Assembly: GCA_028712095.1 (NCBI GenBank)
Contig: JAQTQU010000003.1
Span: forward strand, 1 to 49,621
Direction: 5' to 3'
Length of the DNA stretch: 49,621 nucleotides
DNA from: Candidatus Peribacteraceae bacterium
Lineage (GTDB): Bacteria; Patescibacteriota; Gracilibacteria; Peribacterales; Peribacteraceae
Shown here: piece after piece, positions 30,836-39,038 of the stretch
Layout of the letters: the number at the start of each line of letters is the position of its first letter
Numbering within the stretch: position 1 is the stretch's first letter
Program-made: the position numbers and the translations under genes
Notes under the pieces: generated by a model
What the model was told of the DNA's origin: nothing
What the model saw: the letters and a program-made list of their open reading frames with translations, nothing else
Databases searched by the model: none

Positions 30836-32629
30836 CTACGCCCCTCTCCCTCTGGGAGAGGGGGCGGGGGTGAGGGGCGAAAGAGCCTCGAAAATCCGAC
30901 CGCGTAGTTCCTCGTAGAAGAACGGCCGTCCGTCGAATTTCAGAATCTTCTGCGTCACGTCCCGGCCGCTCGCCAGCTTCAAGAGCGAGCTCAACTGTCC
31001 TCCGTGGTTGCACTCGACGAAGATCGTCCGTCTGGCCGTGCGTGAAAGCATCTCGAAAACTTCCGTCTTGAGCGGCCAAAGATACTGGTAGTGGAGGTAC
31101 CCGATACTGCGCTTCTTGCACTGGTCACTCTCGAGGACATCGAGAATGACACCGCGATTGCTGCCCCAGCTCACGATCAGGATTTCGGGATTCTTGGGAC
31201 CGGTATAGAGCGGCTCGGGCAGCGCTGCTTTCAGTGCCTCCATCTTTTTGAGACGCTTCGCCATCTGCGCCTGCGCGTTCTCGCTGGTCTCGTCGAACGA
31301 TCCGTCAGGCGTGTGCTCGTACCCCTGTGCGCAGTAGGTGGCTGCTGCGCTGCCGGGGAGCCACCGCTTCGAAACACCGTCAGACGCAGCGGGATCGTAC
31401 CGGTCGGCTGACTGCAGCTGCGCAAGTTCTTTGGGATCCGTGACGAGACGGCCACGCTTGAGCTTGGCTGATGCTTGGTCGAATGCAGGCTGCGTGAAGA
31501 GCGCCTCCGCTGTTTGCTTATCGGTGAGCACAATCACGGGAATCTGGAATTCTTCGGCGTAGTTGAAAGCTTCGGGAAGGAGATCATAGCAATCCCGTGC
31601 CTCGCTCACCGCCATCACCAGCCGCGGGAACTCGCCGTGCCCGCTCCCGACTACCAACAGCAGATCCCCCTGCGCTGTCCATGTGGGGAGGCCTGTTCCG
31701 GGCCCGGGGCGCTGCGCGAGAATGAACACTGCCGGAATCTCGGCGACCCCCGTGAGCGAGAGTGTTTCGGTCATCAGATCAAATCCTCCGCCGCTCGTGG
31801 CGGTGACCGCGCGCGTACCCATGTGCATGGCCCCCACCATCATCTGTGCCGCAGTGATTTCATCCTCCGCCTGCTTCACCACCATCCCGGTTTTGTTCTG
31901 CATGTCCGCGATGAAGGTGAGGAGCGGGGAGGACGGCGTCATAGGATACCCCGCGTACAGGCGGCACCCGGCGTGGATGATCCCCAGCCCCATCGCCTGG
32001 CTGCCAGTGAGGAGCAGGTGGTCCTTCCACTTCGGATCGGACTTAGGGAGTGAGAGCGTGATGCCGGGTGCGATCACTTTGCATGCTGCGAATCCCTCGG
32101 CGATGCAGGCGAAGTTGAGATCGAGCAGATCTTTCTTGTGCCCGAACTGCTCGCGTACGAGCTCATGCAGCTGTTCCTCCGGCTGACCGAGGAGCGACCA
32201 CACCGCCGCCGTGATGAGCACGTTGCCCAGAATGGGCTTGGCCTTGAGCTTTTGCAGAATCGCATCGGTGGGCAGCTCGATCACGCGGATCCCCTGCTCT
32301 GTGACAAACGCCTGATCATCGGGATTTTTGAATTTCCACTGCGGCGTCTGGTGGAGCAGGATGCCGCCTTGTTTCAGGTCGCGCAGATTCTTCTCAAGCC
32401 CGTGATGATTGAATGTCACGACGATATCCACATACACCGCGGAACTGCGCACGTCCTCCGCGCTGATGTCGAGTTGGTAGCTCGAATGTCCGCCCTTGAT
32501 GAGCGACATGTACTCGCGGTAACCGAACACGCAGTAGCCGCTGCGCTTGAGCCCCTTCGCGCACATCTCGCCGACGGAGTTGACGCCTTGACCCTGAGCC
32601 CCGACGATTTTGATGGCGAGTCTGGTCAT
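30836..32629 (-). CDS. 2-oxoacid:acceptor oxidoreductase, fused gamma-alpha subunit
   Basis: 597 aa from ATG 32629 (MTRLAIKIVGAQGQGVNSVGE). The gamma domain (about 1-190: GYREYMSLIKGGHSSYQL) is fused to the alpha pyrimidine-binding domain (about 205-410: GSQAMGLGIIHAGCRLYAGYPMTPSSPLL, KQAEDEITAAQMMVGAMHMGTRAVTATSGGGFDLMTE) and a C-terminal domain with ILIVSWGSNRGVI and FVECNHGGQLSSLLK. The start overlaps the flavodoxin stop (ATGA). The last 12 residues (SPLTPAPSPRGRGA) are coded by a CCCCTCTCCC palindrome and look like an added tail. Confidence 0.92.
   Translation of the reverse strand: MTRLAIKIVGAQGQGVNSVGEMCAKGLKRSGYCVFGYREYMSLIKGGHSSYQLDISAEDVRSSAVYVDIVVTFNHHGLEKNLRDLKQGGILLHQTPQWKFKNPDDQAFVTEQGIRVIELPTDAILQKLKAKPILGNVLITAAVWSLLGQPEEQLHELVREQFGHKKDLLDLNFACIAEGFAACKVIAPGITLSLPKSDPKWKDHLLLTGSQAMGLGIIHAGCRLYAGYPMTPSSPLLTFIADMQNKTGMVVKQAEDEITAAQMMVGAMHMGTRAVTATSGGGFDLMTETLSLTGVAEIPAVFILAQRPGPGTGLPTWTAQGDLLLVVGSGHGEFPRLVMAVSEARDCYDLLPEAFNYAEEFQIPVIVLTDKQTAEALFTQPAFDQASAKLKRGRLVTDPKELAQLQSADRYDPAASDGVSKRWLPGSAAATYCAQGYEHTPDGSFDETSENAQAQMAKRLKKMEALKAALPEPLYTGPKNPEILIVSWGSNRGVILDVLESDQCKKRSIGYLHYQYLWPLKTEVFEMLSRTARRTIFVECNHGGQLSSLLKLASGRDVTQKILKFDGRPFFYEELRGRIFEALSPLTPAPSPRGRGA
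30841..30863. repeat. CCCCTCTCCC palindrome at oxidoreductase C-terminus
   Basis: CCCCTCTCCC (30841-30850), loop TCT, GGGAGAGGGG (30854-30863), followed by CGGGGGTGAGGGG. Same family as 16699-16721 and 43721-43743; it supplies the last codons and the stop of the alpha/gamma gene. Confidence 0.75.
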
Positions 32630-33096
32630 GAAACGAGTGCGGGAACTTTTGCGAGGAGTTTTGCGGCCCACTTGTTCACTTTTTCCTCCTGACCGTACGG
32701 CTCGTTCACAATCACGAGAGATTCCGCCACCTGTCCACCGTGCTGCGTCACGAACTGCATCAGGTGTTCCATGGCGCGCGCGGTGTAGTAGTAGCGTTCA
32801 TCCCCCAGCGCGATCACCGCACACGGCTTTTTCTGAAGATCACAATCCTGCGCGCGGTCTTTGAGCAGCGCGGACATGCGCGGGTGGAGCTGACCCTCGG
32901 TACCGCCGGTATTCCACGTACCGGATGCGAGGAGCAATGCGTCACCGCGCAGAAGATCCGTCGCCTGTGCGGCCTCGGCACACTGCTTCTCGATCGTCAG
33001 CCTGGGCGCGGCTGCGCCAAGAGCGGCGATGAGCGTATCGACCACATACTCCGTGTGACCGGTGGAGGTGGAGTAGAGAACGTGCAGAACCGCCAC
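32626..33096 (-). CDS. Flavodoxin family protein
   Basis: 156 aa from GTG 33096 (VAVLHVLYSTSTGHTEYVVDTL). FMN-binding loop YSTSTGHTE, then DLLRGDALLLASGTWNTGGTEGQLHPRMSALLKD and CAVIALGDERYYYTARAMEHL, the flavodoxin fold. It is the first gene of an operon with the 2-oxoacid oxidoreductase, with a 4-nt stop/start overlap, so it is probably its electron acceptor in place of ferredoxin. TACACT sits 24 nt before the GTG. An ORF start at 33222 adds sequence not like the family. Confidence 0.88.
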   Translation of the reverse strand: MAVLHVLYSTSTGHTEYVVDTLIAALGAAAPRLTIEKQCAEAAQATDLLRGDALLLASGTWNTGGTEGQLHPRMSALLKDRAQDCDLQKKPCAVIALGDERYYYTARAMEHLMQFVTQHGGQVAESLVIVNEPYGQEEKVNKWAAKLLAKVPALVS

Positions 33097-33209
33097 AAAA
33101 GAAAGGGAAACAGATGTGCAGTGTAGCGGTTCTTCCCTCTCCGGGGAACGGAAAGACCGGAGGTTTTGAAACACGTTGACGCACGCGCCATGAAGGAGAG
33201 AATGGCGAC

Positions 33210-33443
33210 ATGGAAACAGCAACCTCTACAGCACCGGCAGACACGTTCATGGAGGGGATCCATAGAGATCCGGCAAAGGCACAGCGCCTCTCGGATGAGG
33301 GCATTGTCATTCAATCGGCGCAAGGCGACGAAGTCATAGCCGATTACTGGCAGGGCGACGAAGGAAAGGTGCGTCAGACGCTCCAGAGTATGACCGGAAA
33401 ATCGGCAACGAAGGTGCGCTTCACGCTGCGGGCGCGGGGGTGA
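33210..33443 (+). CDS. Small hypothetical protein
   Basis: 77 aa (METATSTAPADTFMEGIHRDP ... KVRQTLQSMTGKSATKVRFTLRARG). No domain recognised; soluble, mixed charge, one possible beta-hairpin at the end. Divergent from the flavodoxin operon. Start could also be the internal ATG at 33249. Confidence 0.5.
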   Translation: METATSTAPADTFMEGIHRDPAKAQRLSDEGIVIQSAQGDEVIADYWQGDEGKVRQTLQSMTGKSATKVRFTLRARG

Positions 33444-33540
33444 GAGGAGCCTGCCAAGGATCCGTCTATGCGCACGCAAACAGACGAAGCAGGGTATTTT
33501 CTTGTAGGATAAGGCAAAACGCTGGTATCCTGCGTTTACT

Positions 33541-34503
33541 ATGAAACTCAACAAACTTTTCCACGCCGCAGTTCAGCACGGCATCGACGCCGATCCCCGC
33601 GGCCGCAAGGCAGTGGAGAAGATCCTGAAGAAACAGAAGGACCGCGTCGCCAAACTCGAAGGAGCCGAAAAAGAATACTTCGATGAAGAGAGGCTGTGGA
33701 ACCCGTATTCCGACAGCCGCATCATCAACGGTACCGGCGAAGAGGAGATCAAGACACTCATGGTCGGCATCGACATCGAAACGGAGGAGGTGCTGCTGGC
33801 CGACCGGCTGCGCGAGCGCGGGATGAAGATCGACGCCCTCATGCTCCACCACCCCGAAGGCCGGGCGCTCGGCGATCTGGAGAAAGTGATGGCCCTGCAG
33901 ACGGACATGCTGGCGCTGGTGGGCGTGCCGGTGAACCAGAGCGACGGGTACCTGCGTCCCCGCATGGATCGCGTGGCGCGCGCCGTGCACGCCGACAACC
34001 TCTTCGCAACGGAACGCGTGGCCGAGCTGCTGGACTTTCCCGCATTCAACACGCACACGCCCGCCGATAATCAGGTGTGGCGCTACATCGAGAAGCTGAT
34101 CTGCCGGAAAGAATACGACGAGCTTGGCGAGATTCTCACGGCCCTGCTCGAGATACCGGAGTACAAGTACTACGCCAAAAAGGGCGTGCCGCCGCTCATC
34201 GTCAACGGCAGCAGGAGCGGCCGCCCCGGCAGGGTCGTGGCCACGGAATTCACCGGCGGCACCAACGGGCCCGAGGAATTTTTAGAGGCGCAGGCCGCTG
34301 CGGGCGTCGGCACCATCCTCTCGATGCATGTCACCGAAAAATCGCTCGAGAAGGCAAAGGAGAAGCACGTGAACATGATCCAGTGCGGTCACATCGCCTC
34401 CGACACGATCGGCATGAACCTGCTCCTGGATCTCCTCACAAAAGAAGAAAAGAATCTGAAGACCATCGACGTTGCCGGCTTCGTGCGGATCAAGCGAAAG
34501 TAG
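33541..34503 (+). CDS. NIF3-like protein
   Basis: 320 aa. The centre and end match the DUF34/NIF3 pattern: DALMLHHPEGRALG (HH metal site), LVGVPVNQSDGYLRPRMDRVARAV, AFNTHTPADNQVW, and GTILSMHVTEKSLEKAKEKHVNMIQCGHIASDTIGMNLLLDLL (usual aGH-x-x-T-E-x-x-G). The N-terminal 60 residues are a charged helical addition. Members bind two metals and are widely conserved; the reaction is not settled. Upstream GGTATCCTGCGTTTACTATG has a possible -10 near the start. A structured element follows at 34509. Confidence 0.72.
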   Translation: MKLNKLFHAAVQHGIDADPRGRKAVEKILKKQKDRVAKLEGAEKEYFDEERLWNPYSDSRIINGTGEEEIKTLMVGIDIETEEVLLADRLRERGMKIDALMLHHPEGRALGDLEKVMALQTDMLALVGVPVNQSDGYLRPRMDRVARAVHADNLFATERVAELLDFPAFNTHTPADNQVWRYIEKLICRKEYDELGEILTALLEIPEYKYYAKKGVPPLIVNGSRSGRPGRVVATEFTGGTNGPEEFLEAQAAAGVGTILSMHVTEKSLEKAKEKHVNMIQCGHIASDTIGMNLLLDLLTKEEKNLKTIDVAGFVRIKRK

Positions 34504-34508
34504 AGAAA

Positions 34509-34653
34509 AAAACAAAACACAAACACATACGTCCGTTGAGTATGGATATGTACCTCACAATGAAATATTTGTTATATTGATGCGGTTTACTGTTAGGAGG
34601 GTAAAGGGGTGTGGGGGCTTAGGGAACCGAACAAGGTGCCCTAGCCCCCACGC
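34509..34653 (+). ncRNA. Candidate structured RNA, copy 2
   Basis: Second copy of the element at 4404-4550. Shared A-rich run AAACAAAACACAAAC near 34510-34524, conserved block GGTTTACTGTTAGGAGGGTAA from 34584, and a hairpin: 34611-34619 pair with 34643-34651, T34620 bulged, 34621-34628 pair with 34635-34642 (one A-G mismatch), loop GAACAA. Compared with copy 1, at least five pairs change on both sides while staying paired, and the bulged T and loop are kept. No gene in 34504-34719. Confidence 0.65.
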
Positions 34654-34719
34654 AAGGAACAGATCTGTACATCCTTCAACAAAAAGGCGATCCCTTCCGA
34701 ATTCATCCAAAAAAAATCC

Positions 34720-35067
34720 TTATTGGACGCCCGCCGCCTTCAGCACCGCATCGAACACTTTTGGCTCATGAATCGCCAGTTCCGACAGCACCTTGCGGTC
34801 GAGGGCGATCTTCTTCTTGAGGAGCATGCCCATTGCCGTGGAGTACTTGAGCCCCCGCTCCCGGAATGCGGCATTCAGACGCACGATCCAGAGTGAACGG
34901 AAATCGCGCTTCTTCTTGCGACGATCAACGTAGGCATGCTGCCCGGCCTTCATCACGGCCTGCTGCGCCATCACGAACGTGCTCGAGCGCATACCGCGGT
35001 AGCCCTTGGCGAGCTTGCGGATCTTCGCATGACGACGGTGCCGGACAATGCCTCGTTTTACACGCAT
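34720..35067 (-). CDS. rplT: 50S ribosomal protein L20
   Basis: 115 aa, MRVKRGIVRHRRHAKIRKLAKGYRGMRSSTFVMAQQAVMKAGQHAYVDRRKKKRDFRSLWIVRLNAAFRERGLKYSTAMGMLLKKKIALDRKVLSELAI: full-length bL20. It binds 23S rRNA early in 50S assembly. Last gene of infC-rpmI-rplT; 6 nt after rpmI. Confidence 0.98.
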   Translation of the reverse strand: MRVKRGIVRHRRHAKIRKLAKGYRGMRSSTFVMAQQAVMKAGQHAYVDRRKKKRDFRSLWIVRLNAAFRERGLKYSTAMGMLLKKKIALDRKVLSELAIHEPKVFDAVLKAAGVQ

Positions 35068-35073
35068 GGGAGT

Positions 35074-35268
35074 TTAAGCGTAGGGGGCAAGGGAAGTAAG
35101 CGCCCGCTGATGAACCCCGCTCACCACGAGCGTACGCGGCAGATGCTTCTGACGCTTGCTCTTCTGCTGCAACAGGTGGCCGCGGCCGCGACGCTTGAAG
35201 GCGATTCTGCCTTTGCCGGTGCGGAAAACACGTTTCTTGGCGCCGCTGTGAGATTTGAGCTTGGGCAT
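35074..35268 (-). CDS. rpmI: 50S ribosomal protein L35
   Basis: 64 aa bL35: MPKLKSHSGAKKRVFRTGKGRIAFKRRGRGHLLQQKSKRQKHLPRT, usual length and basic composition. Between infC and rplT as in most bacteria. Confidence 0.98.
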   Translation of the reverse strand: MPKLKSHSGAKKRVFRTGKGRIAFKRRGRGHLLQQKSKRQKHLPRTLVVSGVHQRALTSLAPYA

Positions 35269-35336
35269 AGGACGACGCCGAAGTCTAGCAGGAGTTTAGG
35301 ACCCATCAAAGAAAAAATGCTCTTTCTATAAGAGGA

Positions 35337-35425
35337 GAGGTTAGAACAGCGAGAGAGGTTAGAGAAGCCTGATAGGTGGGTTTCAGAATAACCTCTCGGG
35401 CCTCCCTAACCTCTACAACCTCTAG
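35337..35425. repeat. GAGGTTAGAACAGCGAGAGAGG / CCTCTAACC inverted low-complexity repeat
   Basis: GAGGTTAGA units (35337-35366) face CCTCTACAACCTCTAGAACCTC units (35394-35425) in the infC-rpmI spacer, so they could form a long imperfect stem in the operon mRNA. This is where L20-type operon control would act in other bacteria, but no such site is evident. Confidence 0.5.
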
Positions 35426-35429
35426 AACC

Positions 35430-35972
35430 TCAATGTTTCGCTCTCAAAATCACATGGAACATCGGTCCCTGCTGCTTCAACTCCTGTTCCACCTCAGCAC
35501 TGTCCTTGAGTGCTTCAACGATGGCCAGAAGTTTGGCCTTGGCGTACTCCTTGTTGCCGAGCTCACGGCCTCTCAGCCGCACAACGAACTTCACCAGATG
35601 CCGCTCTTTAAAGAACTCCTTCGCGCGATCCATCAGACGTTCGATATCATGCTTATCCGTACGAAAACCGAACCGCAGCATCTTCACCTCCGTCTGCTTC
35701 GAATGCACACGCTGCTTGCGTTCCTTCTTGCGCAGTTGATACAGGTACTGCCCGAAATCCCCGATCTTCACTACCGGAGGATCGGCCTTGGGTGACACTT
35801 CAATGACATCGAATTCCTGCACTTTCGCCTCCTGCAGGACCTCGGCAAACGGCCGCACCTGCGCCCCGTCGGGCCCCACCAGGAGCACATTGGTCGCACG
35901 GATTTCGTCATTGATACGCGGCCGTTTCACCTGACGGGGAGGAATGTACGGTCCGCGACGTCGTTTCTGCAA
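35430..35972 (-). CDS. infC: Translation initiation factor IF-3
   Basis: 180 aa with both domains: N-terminal RINDEIRATNVLLVGPDGAQVRPFAEVLQEAKVQEFDVIEVSPKADPPVVKIGDFGQYLYQLRKKERKQR, and C-terminal VKMLRFGFRTDKHDIERLMDRAKEFFKERHLVKFVVRLRGRELGNKEYAKAKLLAIVEAL. It keeps 30S subunits free and checks the start codon. ATG start at 35972 after a short basic extension (MQKRRRGPYIPPRQVKRP). First gene of the L35/L20 operon. Confidence 0.97.
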   Translation of the reverse strand: MQKRRRGPYIPPRQVKRPRINDEIRATNVLLVGPDGAQVRPFAEVLQEAKVQEFDVIEVSPKADPPVVKIGDFGQYLYQLRKKERKQRVHSKQTEVKMLRFGFRTDKHDIERLMDRAKEFFKERHLVKFVVRLRGRELGNKEYAKAKLLAIVEALKDSAEVEQELKQQGPMFHVILRAKH

Positions 35973-36059
35973 AGGAAAATGGTGGGAAGAAAACGAGAGA
36001 AGCCTAGGTCAAGGGCAGAAAAGCGGCAAGTGCATTGCCGCAAGATCGGGGATGCCCTT

Positions 36060-36929
36060 TTAGCCCGTGCGTCGCACCAGCGAAAGCGACAGTGTCAGCC
36101 GGTACCAATCGGGTGTGCTTCCGGGCTTGAGTTCTATGCGGTCGATCGCCAGAAATTCCATCGGCCAGAGATGCGCGCGCTCCAGAGCCGGCCCCATCGA
36201 TCCCTGCAAGAGTTCTTTGGCGTCTTTCAGGAGTGATGTGTCGGTGGCCTGCCGGAAAGCGGCCATAAACCCTTCGCTCTGCAGAGAGCGTTTGAGCTGC
36301 TCCTCAACCGGACGCGGCTCTCTGGCATAGCTGAACAGATCGGCCGAGAAAAACTGCTCCAGCATGACGATACCCGCGGGATTCTCTTCTTCCGTTGCAC
36401 GGATAAGCGCATTTTTTTCGGATGACGTGAGTGCATCACCCACCGTCGCCATCCCTGCCAGACGCACGAAGGCGAACACGCGCTTTAAACCCTCTGTACG
36501 TGCGGAAAGCTGGAACGTGAGCGGAACGGCAGCCAGCCCCTCCCCGCGCGCCTGCTCCTTGCCGGCCTCAATCGGTGACAGGGAACCGATGACACCCTGG
36601 CTCTCCAGCGTGCTGCGGAGCAGTTCGAGACCTGCCAGTGCACGCGGAACATCCGCCTCCGTCGGAAGAATCGAAACCCGAATACGTTCGAGCTGCGAAC
36701 CCGTCTTCAGCGCCGCATCCAGTTCGGTCACTTCCACCTGCTCTTTGAGGAGCGCGAGCCGCCGTTCCAATGCCGGCAGGGTCGCCAGCAGTGGCAGCGC
36801 CGTTTCACGCACCGCCTTCACTTCCTGCATATGCGCCGCGAGCAGCGGCACCACGAGGACGAGCGAAAGTACACCCACGCTTCCGAGCACGAGCGGCGAG
36901 CCGGTGATCGCACGGAACAAACGCGTCAT
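36060..36929 (-). CDS. PilO-like pilus assembly membrane protein
   Basis: 289 aa. One N-terminal membrane helix (about residues 12-33), a coiled-coil-prone stretch (ETALPLLATLPALERRLALLKEQVEVTELDAAL), and a two-part outside domain (PTEADVPRALAGLELLRSTLESQGVIGSLSPIE; VPLTFQLSARTEGLKRVFAFVRLAG) resembling PilO/PilM-ring inner-membrane proteins of type IV pili. Its start overlaps the stop of the preceding similar gene (ATGA). Assignment rests on topology and fold pattern; no other pilus gene is in the window. Confidence 0.6.
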   Translation of the reverse strand: MTRLFRAITGSPLVLGSVGVLSLVLVVPLLAAHMQEVKAVRETALPLLATLPALERRLALLKEQVEVTELDAALKTGSQLERIRVSILPTEADVPRALAGLELLRSTLESQGVIGSLSPIEAGKEQARGEGLAAVPLTFQLSARTEGLKRVFAFVRLAGMATVGDALTSSEKNALIRATEEENPAGIVMLEQFFSADLFSYAREPRPVEEQLKRSLQSEGFMAAFRQATDTSLLKDAKELLQGSMGPALERAHLWPMEFLAIDRIELKPGSTPDWYRLTLSLSLVRRTG

Positions 36930-37537
36930 GAGAAATGAATCCGGATGGTAAATGGAGAGTGAAAGCCGATGTGTTCATCACGCTCGCGGGTGAACGACGG
37001 AAAATCCACGCGCTCCACCCCCGGCATCGCCCGGATGGCCGAAACGAACTGCGCAAGCACGGCCATGCTCTGCAGACCCACATTCCGCACATCGCCCGTG
37101 AGGATCACCACTTCGCGCTCATAACTGATGGATGCGATCACTACGGCCTGCGATTGTTCCGGCAGGAACGTGCTCGCCACATTCTTCAGTTGCTCATGGA
37201 AGGAGAGAAGGGACGGCTGGGACATTTTTTCCTGTACGAGGATGCCGTACGGCGACTGGTCGAGCGGCAGGATGAGTGCCAGACGCTTGTCCTCCATTGT
37301 TTTGGTTTCGTCCTGAATCCCCTGCACGTACGTCTGCAGGCGGGCGGAATCCTGCGAAACGCCATGGAGCTCCACACGGGTAAAACGCGGAAGGAGCAAA
37401 TACCACGACAGCACGAGCAGTGAAAGAAGCACGATCCCGAACAGTGCAAACGGAAAGAGCACCCGCCTGAGCACCTCGCGCGGCCCCGGCACCTCCGCCT
37501 TCACTTTCCCTATGATCGCTGCAGGAATGTTTGTCAT
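36926..37537 (-). CDS. PilN-like single-pass membrane protein
   Basis: 203 aa: a short cytosolic N-terminus, one membrane helix (about 28-50, LFPFALFGIVLLSLLVLSWYLLL), a helical linker, and an outside alpha/beta domain (LKNVASTFLPEQSQAVVIASISYEREVVILTGDVRNVGLQSMAVLAQFVSAIRAMPGVERVDFPSF) that matches the PilN fold in order. It overlaps the PilO-like gene by 4 nt. A TATAAT box at 37551-37556 lies 13 nt before the ATG. The two probably form a membrane complex. Confidence 0.65.
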   Translation of the reverse strand: MTNIPAAIIGKVKAEVPGPREVLRRVLFPFALFGIVLLSLLVLSWYLLLPRFTRVELHGVSQDSARLQTYVQGIQDETKTMEDKRLALILPLDQSPYGILVQEKMSQPSLLSFHEQLKNVASTFLPEQSQAVVIASISYEREVVILTGDVRNVGLQSMAVLAQFVSAIRAMPGVERVDFPSFTRERDEHIGFHSPFTIRIHFS

Positions 37538-37550
37538 ATGTTTTCCTTAT

Positions 37551-37556
37551 ATTATA
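37551..37556 (-). promoter_or_regulatory. -10 element of the PilN/PilO-like operon
   Basis: Perfect TATAAT on the minus strand, 13 nt before the ATG at 37537. No strong -35 hexamer. Confidence 0.55.
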
Positions 37557-37611
37557 GCCAAAATAGGTTTGTTATGCCATGTGGGAATGTTTGATGGATT
37601 CCTATTATATG

Positions 37612-37712
37612 TTTTGAAAGCTATAAGACTTAAGACATAAGATGTTAGCGATAAGCACGCATTGCATACTCACACGGAGCTTAAAGCTTATGTCTTATAG
37701 CTTACGTCTTCT
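37612..37712. repeat. Inverted AAGCTATAAGACTTAAGACATAAG repeat
   Basis: AAAGCTATAAGACTTAAGAC (from 37616) and the opposing GCTTATGTCTTATAGCTTACG (from 37687) form a long imperfect inverted repeat about 45 nt apart in the spacer between the PilN-like gene and prfB. Together with TATAAT and TTCATGCGC sequences it fills 37538-37785, which has no gene. Confidence 0.6.
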
Positions 37713-37785
37713 CAATACATCCATTACTAACATACATACTCCTTCATGCGCTATGCTATAAGCCTACCTCCTCCCCCCTTCCTCC

Positions 37786-38872
37786 GTGGAAGACCTGCTG
37801 CAAAAACTCAAGACACTGTCATCGGCAATCGCGACGGGGAAGGACTCTCTTTGAGGCAAAAGGTCTTCCCCAGCGCATTCAGGAACTGACGCTTGAGACA
37901 GGCGCCGCGGATATTTGGAATGATCAAAAGCGGGCCCAGGCCATGTTCACGGAGCTGAAGGCACTCAAGAAACAGTGGGAACCCGTGCAGCATATTGCCG
38001 ACGAGGCACAAGCGCTCCTCGAAATGGTTGAGGCCGCATCAGAAGAGGAACAGATCGCACTGGCAGCAGATGCCGGGCAGTTGGAAAAAGAATGGCTGTC
38101 TCTGGAGACGCAGCTCTACCTGAGCGGCGAATTCGATGCGCAGAACTGCTACCTCACCGTCAGCGGCGGAGCGGGCGGCACCGAAGCGCAGGACTGGGCC
38201 GCGATGCTCATGCGCATGTACCTGCGCTACTGCGAACGGCAGCAGTGGAAGACGACGATCGTCGAAAAGACCGACGGGCAGGAGGCGGGCATCAAAACAG
38301 CCACCATCCATGTGGAGGGTACATTCGCGTACGGTAACCTGAAGTGCGAAAAAGGAACGCACCGCCTCGTGCGTCTCTCGCCCTTCAACGCCAAGAGCCT
38401 GCGACAGACCAGTTTCGCGCTCGTGGAGGTACTGCCGGAATTGCCGGAATCGACGGGTATCGAGATCAATCCCTCGGACCTGCGCATCGACACCTACCGC
38501 AGCGGCGGCGCGGGGGGTCAGAACGTGAACAAGGTCGAGAGCGCCATCCGCATCACGCACCTGCCCAGCGGCATCGTCGTCGCGTGTCAGAACGAGCGCA
38601 GCCAACTGCAGAACCGGCAACAGGCCATGAACATGCTGCGTGCCAAATTGCTGGAGAAAGAAAGGCGCGAACAACTGGAGACGAAGGCGGAACTGAAAGG
38701 CGCGAAGCAGAGCGCGGATTTCGGTCAGCAAATCCGCAGTTACGTTCTGCATCCCTACCAGATGGTGAAGGACCTCAGGACCGACGTTGAAACGAGCAAC
38801 ACGACCGGAGTACTGGACGGGGATATTCAGCAATTCATCGATGCGGAGCTGAAAAGGGAAGAACGATCATGA
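37786..38872 (+). CDS. prfB: Peptide chain release factor 2 (programmed +1 frameshift)
   Basis: 361 aa after frameshift. GTG 37786 opens VEDLLQKLKTLSSAIATGKD then SL, and the frame meets TGA at 37852. Shifting +1 at CTT T continues EAKGLPQRIQELTLETGAADIWNDQKRAQAMF, the usual RF2 N-terminus. Then the stop-codon-reading motif SPF (about residue 197, RLVRLSPFNAKSLRQTSFA) and the catalytic GGQ (about 243, SGGAGGQNVNKVESAIRITH). RF2 ends translation at TGA and TAA and regulates itself through this shift. The ATG at 37943 only starts the longest uninterrupted frame. Confidence 0.96.
37837..37854 (+). promoter_or_regulatory. prfB +1 frameshift site
   Basis: GGGGAAGGACTCTCTTTGAG: slippery CTT (37849-37851) before TGA (37852-37854), with a purine-rich GGGGAAGG upstream as the ribosome-pairing stimulator. 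Matches the classic CTT TGA arrangement. Confidence 0.92.
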
Positions 38873-38988
38873 ATGTCAGTCCAATAAGAACGCACCCCCC
38901 CGTGCAATCGTATACAGTATTCAGAATGGAGTATGAAGGGAACGCAAATGAGGTGCTGCATACTGCATACTTATCCCTGCATACTCAC

Positions 38989-39014
38989 AAAAAGGTGCCC
39001 CTTTCGAGGCACCC
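38989..39014 (-). terminator. Rho-independent terminator of the histone gene
   Basis: On the minus strand GGTGCC (39008-39013), loop TCGAAAGG, GGCACC (38994-38999), then TTTTTGTG. Located 25 nt after the histone stop codon. Confidence 0.8.
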
Positions 39015-39038
39015 TTGATTCCTAAGTGTGAACAGGAT

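Noticed and set aside
37943-38872. RF2 starting at ATG 37943
   Set aside because: Conserved RF2 sequence continues upstream through the CTT TGA frameshift to GTG 37786.
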